Source: Perognathus longimembris pacificus (Eukaryota; Chordata; Mammalia; Rodentia; Heteromyidae). From it: a DNA stretch of 64,000 bases. Shown here piece after piece: positions 57,335-64,000 of the stretch; position 1 is the first letter of the stretch; the number at the start of each line of letters is the position of its first letter. Both the position numbers and the translations under genes were made by a program. The DNA lies in assembly GCF_023159225.1 (NCBI RefSeq), contig NC_063171.1, forward strand, positions 7,489,886 to 7,553,885. The letters are read 5' to 3'. The notes beneath the pieces were generated by a model, which made no database searches, was not told the origin of the DNA, and was given only the letters and a program-made list of their open reading frames with translations.

Positions 57335-59725
57335 TATTATCATCTTGTTTATTTTTAAATTTTTTATTGTAAGGGGTGAAGTATAGAGGGGTTAACATTA
57401 TATAAGCCAGATAATGAGTATATTTCTTTTTGAACAATCAATCCCTCCCTCATGTTCTCCTAGCTTTTTCCCTCTTGTCCCTTCTTACCCCCTAGTTGTA
57501 TAGTTCACTTCCAACGTTGTGTCTAGTGGGTGTAACTGCTGAATTAGTTCATCCTTTCTCTTACCATTTCTATGCTTCCTCTTCAGTTACACAAAGCAAA
57601 TAAAATTACATATAAAAACAAAGTATACAGAAATAAGAAATAGCCACAAAAGAAAAGGCGACAAATAGAATCTCTTGCTACTGTTTTTTTGGTGTCCAGT
57701 TCAAAAAGCATCATTTACATGATCATGTACACATAGCTATTGAACCCTGTGATCTTCTTTAAGAAATGTCCTACTTTGGTCTCATTGTGTGAATGTTTAC
57801 AGTCCTGTTTAACTTAACATGTCCAAGTGTAATTTTTTTGTCTCTTACTATCCATTGGGTTTACTTGTAGATTTGTAAGCACATTCTAATAGTTAAAAAT
57901 GAGGGACATCATGGAACCTATATGTCTTTGAGTTGGCTTTCTTTACTTAATAGAATTTTTTTCCAAGTTTTTCCATTTCCTTACAAATGGGGCGATGTCA
58001 TTCTTTCTGATGGAAGATATAATTGTACTGTGTATAGATAACATAGATAATACATTTTCTGGATCCATTCATTCATTGAGAAACATCTAGGGTGGTACTA
58101 GATCTTGGCTTTGCTAAACAATGCTGCAATGAACATGGTTGTGCTGGTGGCTTTAGTATAGTCCGATTTGTGTTCAATTGGATAAATGCACAGGGGTGGT
58201 ATTGCTGGGTCATAGGGAAACTCTATGTTTAGTCCTTTGAGGAACCTCCATACTGTTTTCTAGAGTGGATGAACAAGTTAAAATTCCCACAAACAGTGTA
58301 GTAGTATTCCCTTACGTCCACATCCCCACCAGAATCTGTTATTGTTAGTTCTCTTGATAACGGCCATTCTAACTGGGATGAAATGTAATGTCAATGTTGT
58401 CTTGATATACCCTTTTTAGTGTGCAGAATTGTTGAACATCTCTTAACATATCCATGGGCCATTCTTATTGCTTCTGATTAGTCTCAGAAAAAAAATTGTC
58501 AATTTTATTAATTTTTTAAAAGAACAAACTCTTGGTTTTGTTGATTCTTCCATTGTTATTTTTAGCTTCTACTTCATTAATTTCTGGTTTATTTTTAATT
58601 ATTTGTTTCCACCTACTTGCTTGTGATTTGGTGTGTTCCTGTTTTTCAAGGAGATTAAAGTGCACCATTAAATTGTTGTTTTGGAGATTTCTCCAGTTTG
58701 TCGATGTAGGCACTCAGAGCTATATATTTTCCTCTGAGTACTACCTTTGCTCTGTCCCAGAAGAGCTGGTATTTTGTGTGTCTTTGTTAAATTCTGTAAA
58801 CATTTGATCTCTTCAGTGACCTACTGGTCATTCAACAATGTGTTGTTCAGTCTCCGTGAGTTAGAGAATTTTTTGTAATGACTTTTGGTGTTGACCTCCA
58901 ATTTTATTCTGTTTAGGCTCATAGAATGCAGGAAATAATCTCAGTACTTTTGAATTAGCACAGATTTACTTTGTGGCCTGAAATATGATTGATTTTGGAA
59001 ATTTTCTATGTGTAGCTGAAAAAATGTACTGTCTGATGCTGCTGGGTGAAACATTCTGTAGATATCTGTTAAGTCCATTTTGGTCAGTGGACTTCTTTAG
59101 TTCTGGGGTTTCTCTGTTGAGCTTTTGCTGAGTTGATCTATCCAGAGGTGATAGAGAAGTGTTAAAGTCAACCACAGTCAATGTGTTTAGATCTATTTGT
59201 ATTTGTAGGTTAAGTCACATATCTTTGATGAAGTTTGGTTGTCTTTCAGTTGGTGTATTGATATTTAGAATTGTTGTATTCTCTTGTTAGAGAAGTCCCT
59301 TTCTTAGTATGTAATGTCCATTTTTGTTTCTTCTCACTAATTTTAATTTGAAGTCTATGTTATCTTATAGTAAATTTGCCACTCTAGCTTATTTATGGGG
59401 GCTATTTTCTTGAAAGATTTTAATCCATCATTTCATGTTTAGATTTTTATTTTTGGCATGATATGTCTTTTAAAGACAACAGATGAATGGATCTTCCTTT
59501 TGACCCAACTAGTCAATCTATGTTGTTTAATTGTCACCTCTAGGAGCACAGGTGCCCACATGTACTCAATTCTGTTTTTTATGCAAGCAGGTTATAATCT
59601 TCTTTTATGTATATCTTCGTATAGTTATAGCTTATGTTGTGGAAAGTGAGATGAGATCCTAGAACTCTACTTCAGAGAGAGTTTAGCCTGGTCCCTCTTC
59701 TCTTTCCACCCTCTTCTACTTGCCT
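57335..59725 (-). mobile_element. L1 G, old internally deleted L1, minus strand
   Basis: Reverse 3' UTR and ORF2 C-terminus (57350-58450: 'agaggggttaacattata', 'aatgctgcaatgaacatggt', 'cattctaactgggatgaaat') passes directly into the ORF2 endonuclease/linker part (58480-59450: HFNLLEKQEHTKSQA-like, TVVDFNTSLSPLDRS). The RT domain is missing. It interrupts backbone between 'gacctgagat' and 'ttcttctaccttattgctca'. Right edge approximate. Confidence 0.75.
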
Positions 59726-59814
59726 CATGATTCTTCTACCTTATTGCTCAGACAGCTTTTGAAATTGCTGCATTTAAATATAATAGTTGATGATGAAACC
59801 AAAATGCATGGTCA

Positions 59815-61882
59815 GGTTGTGCTGCAGAGGTCGCTGCAACCACGGCTTTGGTCCGTTTGGCACAGGGCGGGTCACATCTCGGTGACCGCAGGAACACGTG
59901 TCATCACGCCCGTGGTGTCTGGGATCGGGGAATGCTACTTTTCAGGACTTCCCTCAGCCAAGAAGAAGGGCAGAAACCAGGTCCCGGAAAGGTGGAAAGA
60001 CTATATACCAGTTGGACATCGGATGCATGGGACTCGTTTTATTGCTTTCAAAGTTTCTTTGCAAAAGAAATTTGAAGTGACTCTTGCTTCAGAAGAATAC
60101 TTTTCCCCTTTGGATCTGTTTAACAAAGTCCAGGAACAAAATGAAGAGCTTGGATTGATTATTGATTTAACATATATTCAGTGATATTATAAACCAGAAG
60201 GTTTTGCTGTAGCTCAGACTGGCCTTGAATTCAAGTTCCTCCTGCCTCGGCCTCCCAAGTACTGAGTTTACAGGTTTTGCCAGAAACTGTTTCTTATTTT
60301 AAAATATTTACAGTTGGGCATCAGATACCTGATGATGACACTATTTTTAAATTCAAATTTGCTGTTAATGGTATTTGAAAGAAAATAAAGACAATGGCAA
60401 ACTTATTGGTGTCCACTGCACCCATGGCTTAAACAGAACTGGCTATCTCATCTGCAGTATTCAAAAGGTGGCATGGACATTGCATAGAAAGACAAAACTA
60501 CATTGAAGACCTTCAGAATAGGCCTATCAGGAAGAATTGGAATTCTGATGTACGTAGTTCAGTTGGTGTTGAAGACTTAGCACATGCCATGGGACCAGTC
60601 CACACCATTAAAAAGTCTGTTAACCAAGGACCTAGGTACAACCTACATCGGATCCATGGCTATCCAGCAGCACCTCCTTGGCGTTTTCAGGTCCAGACCC
60701 CAAACTGCCAACACTCATTCCAAAAATTTTCACAAAATCAAAACATTTACTAGAAAGGTCATATGCTTCCTCCCTGGCCAGCTGGAGAAGATTATTCACA
60801 ACGAAGGTACTTTTGGAATGTAAAGCCAAATAGCAGTCAACCAGCCCAGAATAAGAAGTGGTTTGCCAGCAATTACCAAAGACTATCCTTCCCAACCTAT
60901 TGGGGATGGACAGAATGATACAAAGCTGTGTTGGCAATCTACTTGGACACCAATGCTGGACAAAGATGGCTAGAGCAGCTTTTAATAAAACCAGGTCAAA
61001 TGAGATTTCCCTCCCCACCACCTTTTTAAAATCTATTACTCCTTAGTGCTCAAGCATTACTAATCACCTCTTTTCTATAGGATACAAAAATAGCAGTTTA
61101 AACAAAAATCACTCATTCTAGTCTTACATTTTTCTAAAGGGAAGATTTTTTTTAGCTGAATAACTTAACATTTCTTTTGCAAGTTATTTTTTAATTGGCT
61201 TTCCCCTTCTATAGTTTCTTCTATTTAGACTTGTGATATAGATACAGAAATTTTCAGTGTTTGTCATGTTCTATTAATAACCTAGTCATTAAGGGTATCT
61301 CCTCCCCCTACCCCCAGCTACTCAGAATTTCTCGTAAGATCCCCCTGGAGACAATTATTTCTTTAGAATTTAATCACTGTCTTTAATTCAATTTTTGTTA
61401 TTAGGTATTTTTTAATTTGGCAGTTTTGGAATTTGATCAACTTCCTTTCACTGAATCACCAGATATACCATCTAACATAGGGATAGATAAAATTTTAGAG
61501 ATTGTCAGTTGAGCAAGAGAGACTGAATGATTTTGATAAATCAGAATGCTGGGTAAATAAAATTATAATTTACTTGATAGGGAAAATGTCATCAACAGGG
61601 TAGAAATATCCAGAAAATGTAAAACTCTTACCGATTAGAAAGGTCACTTGAAGAACAGAATAGAACATAACTACAAATTACTGAAAATACTGTTGGTGAC
61701 ATTATTCCTTTTTTGAACATAAACCTCTGGGATCTTTCTCCAGTTGCCTTTCACACTGGAGTGGTGCTTTTTCCCTGGTATAGACAAATATACTATGTGG
61801 GAGGATGCTAATTATTTGTAATTATAGAGCTTGCTCAGGAAATGCCTTTTATCATGACACAATAAACTTTGGTGAATTTTAA
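59815..61882 (+). pseudogene. DUSP11: Processed pseudogene of DUSP11 (PIR1)
   Basis: Intronless retrocopy of the nuclear RNA 5'-tri-/diphosphatase of the dual-specificity phosphatase family. Recognisable protein: SAKKKG and VPERWKDYIPVGHRM (from 59942), SPLDLFNKVQEQNEELGLI (to 60184), active-site loop [10 protein letters not shown] (60414-60443, with the CX5R cysteine and arginine intact), and a C-terminal tail ending YWGWTE-like just before 60919. Disabling changes: TGA at 60182-60184 where Arg is expected, a 75-bp B1-like insertion (60201-60275), a deletion of about 17 codons near 60458, and more stops. The 3' UTR runs to AATAAA at 61861-61866 and a short A-run. TSD aaaatgcatggtca at 59801-59814 and 61883-61896. 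It sits in the copy 3 OR unit only. Non-functional as a phosphatase. Confidence 0.88.
60201..60275 (-). mobile_element. B1-like fragment inside the DUSP11 retrocopy
   Basis: 'gtagctcagactggccttga ... cctcccaagtactgagttta' is a reverse B1/7SL-type sequence. It interrupts the DUSP11 codons between ...KPE and LPET without a clear tail or TSD. Confidence 0.7.
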
Positions 61883-61896
61883 AAAATGCATGGTCA

Positions 61897-64000
61897 AATT
61901 CTTCTGATAAATGAGAAAAGGAGTGGAGACATCAACCTTTTTCTTTCTTGTAATTACCAAGTGGAGTACCTAAAAATCTCAACTGGTGGCAATTCACTAA
62001 TCTGATCTTTTCTATACTCCTCCAGATTGCTCCATTGTAAGATGGAACTTGAAACCAATAGATTGGAAATTATGTTTGTAAATGACATTTGGGTGATTTG
62101 TGCTATGTTCATTCTACTCTTCCCATTACAAAAGGAAAAAAGGATAAAATAATGTATTTTTTGATTAATTCATAACTTAAGCAGAAAATGGAGATTTAGA
62201 AGTAGAGATTAGAATGTGCCTTATTGTCTTGATGATTCTCCAATATTAATTACTTTTTACACAGGTAAACATGGTTCTGGTTAGTTCTGAGTGGCCTATG
62301 AGAAATATGCAAGACTGACCTCTTCTCACTCTCTGGATTCTGTTTTCTCATGGGATAATCTTTCTCATTCACTTCAACCATGATGTCTTCTCTCATGAGA
62401 TGCTCCCCAGTGGCATCAGTTTTGTTTGAACTCATTTTTTATAATACACCACCTCAGATATTTTGTGATAGCAGTGAAAATGGACTGATGCAGATGTGTG
62501 GATGTTTTGAATGCCTTAGTTGGAGCATAGAGGCAATTGGAGCTGCAGCACTCACTTGAATTCCTAGAGATCTGGGCCATGCCTCACTGAAGGGATGCTG
62601 AAAGGACCCTGTCTGCTATTTTTAGCTGGCAGTCTATACTGCACTGCTTTATTGTAGAAGACAGATGACTGCTATAATTTTGTTTAACTGTCATTTTGAA
62701 AGACATAATTTGATGCAAGGACATCATGAAATACAAGTAATAAAATAATCAAACCAATATGATGAGAAAAAATATGGGTTTGAGGGTTTGTGAGAGGAAA
62801 CATACAAATACCACATTTTATAATAGGCACATAAGGTCTATATTACAACTCCCATGGAAAAAATTCCAATGTAAAACAACAGGTTTAAATTAATAAGTTA
62901 AGTATAAAGGCTTAAGAAAGAAACAAAATTTCCAAATTATCAGAGCCTGTGTGTGCTGTGTTTTCTAAAAATTAGCTTCCTTCTTCCCATCTCTAGATAT
63001 ATTCTAAAAGACATACATTGTGATATATCTCTTGTTCATACATACCCAGAGGAATGTTAGACTGCAATAGTAAATATACATACTCATGTTCACTAAAGAA
63101 CTATTAAAATATTGTTTTACTCATAATAGCTAATTCATGCATTCTGCCCAGGTGCCAATCAATGAATGAATTCATAAAAAAATGTGTTACATAAGCAATG
63201 GAACATAATTTAGCTTTAGTGAAGTATTAAATAGCTCACATGCAGAAATTTAAAAATGGAGACCTTAAGGTTAAACAAAGACTGCTAAACTTAGAATTAC
63301 ATATATTTCATCTGCTTTTTGTATATGTAAAGTAGGACTCAAAAGAGTTGAGGACATGTCACAAAATTGGTGTGTTTTTTTTTATGAAGGTAGCTTCAGG
63401 AAGGGGGTGGGTGGAAGAGTGATAGTAATGGGTGAATGCAATTATGTACATATTAAATGTCATACCAGAGCACATTTATAATGTGAAGAAATGGAAGAGT
63501 TAAAGGAGATAGAACAAAGATTTGAATGAATGTCATCAAAATATATTGTGTACATTTATTGGGAATACTACAATAAAACCCTTCATTTTCTATCCTTCAT
63601 TTAAGCTAATAAAATGGTAGAGATATCACCAAAATCAAAAAGAAACACATAATATCCAGGTAGTCACTTTATTGCAATTAAATGTTGATAACATAATTTA
63701 AAAATCATACCTTGGAGGGACGGAGGACACAGATCTAGAAGGAAAAAGAGTGAAAAAGTGCAGCAGTGGAGTTCACTGGACAAAGACAAAAGGGAAATGG
63801 TTAGAGATGGGAGGGAACAGATGACACTGAAGGTAAGAAAGTGTTCTCATTACCTGACTCATGTAATTTCATTCCCTCTGTACACCACCTCTATAATAAC
63901 AATTAAGTAAATTTTAAAAAATCAGATGTCTGATATTTTTTCAGTTGTCATTGCTTTTTCTACAATAATGTGAATGTTGAGCAAGGTTACAGGAATAGGT
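61897..64000. other. OR-unit backbone to the right edge of the window
   Basis: Non-coding. 61900-62280 matches 35395-35790. 62280-63485 matches the inverted block 36160-37467. 62585-62775 matches 26880-27065. 63330-64000 matches 26111-26600 and 40230-40464 plus 46885. In the other units this sequence lies 4.5-6 kb (L1s removed) before an OR coding exon, so another OR copy is expected beyond the window. Confidence 0.65.

Noticed and set aside
1..64000. A previously undescribed defence system, gene cluster or other novel system
   Set aside because: The window is vertebrate repeat-rich DNA with OR genes and retroelements. Repeated motifs are all explained by L1, SINE, LTR, microsatellite or unit duplication, and no unexplained coding cluster remains.

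Overview
This window is mammalian nuclear DNA, most likely from a rodent. It is AT-rich, gene-poor and dominated by LINE-1 (L1) retrotransposons, tRNA/ID-like and B1-type SINEs, two apparent solo LTRs and long (CA)n, (TA)n and (CTTT)n microsatellites. Two nearly unmutated ID-like SINEs (37802-38006 and 52748-52953) have the form I associate with castorimorph rodents (pocket mice, kangaroo rats, beaver). That lineage call is from memory and only moderately confident. There are no prokaryotic operons, CRISPR arrays, phage genes or tRNA/rRNA genes.

The only real protein-coding host genes are olfactory receptors (ORs). There are two intact 308-codon single-exon genes on the + strand (11991-12917 and 51351-52277). 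A third copy between them (32741-33678) is a pseudogene with frameshifts, stops and a damaged DRY motif. By hand count the two intact proteins are identical at 247 of 308 positions with no gaps. All three keep a splice-acceptor-like site 23 bp upstream of the ATG. Their flanks are also homologous, so this is part of a tandem OR array built from units of roughly 18-21 kb. The sequence from 62 to 64 kb matches the upstream half of a unit, which predicts another copy to the right of the window.

Layout: 0-8.2 kb is mostly an old minus-strand L1 with a nested L1 3' end, followed by simple repeats. 8.2-14.8 kb holds OR copy 1 and its flanks. 14.8-25.65 kb is two minus-strand L1s head to tail, both lacking the endonuclease region. 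25.7-32.7 kb is partly duplicated intergenic backbone carrying LTR elements. 32.7-40.4 kb holds the OR pseudogene, then an inverted block of about 1.65 kb and a twin-primed L1. 40.5-46.9 kb is a nearly complete minus-strand L1 with target-site duplications, an open ORF1 and an ORF2 broken only a few times. 46.9-54.7 kb is the OR copy 3 unit. 54.7-57.2 kb is a twin-primed L1 that appears to carry a 3' transduction. 57.3-59.7 kb is an old deleted L1. 59.8-61.9 kb is a processed pseudogene of DUSP11 (PIR1, an RNA 5'-triphosphatase).

I found no undescribed biological system. What is worth a second look is the rearrangement history: inversion, twin priming, transduction and unit duplication can be read from junction sequences because the paralogous units supply empty-site comparisons.
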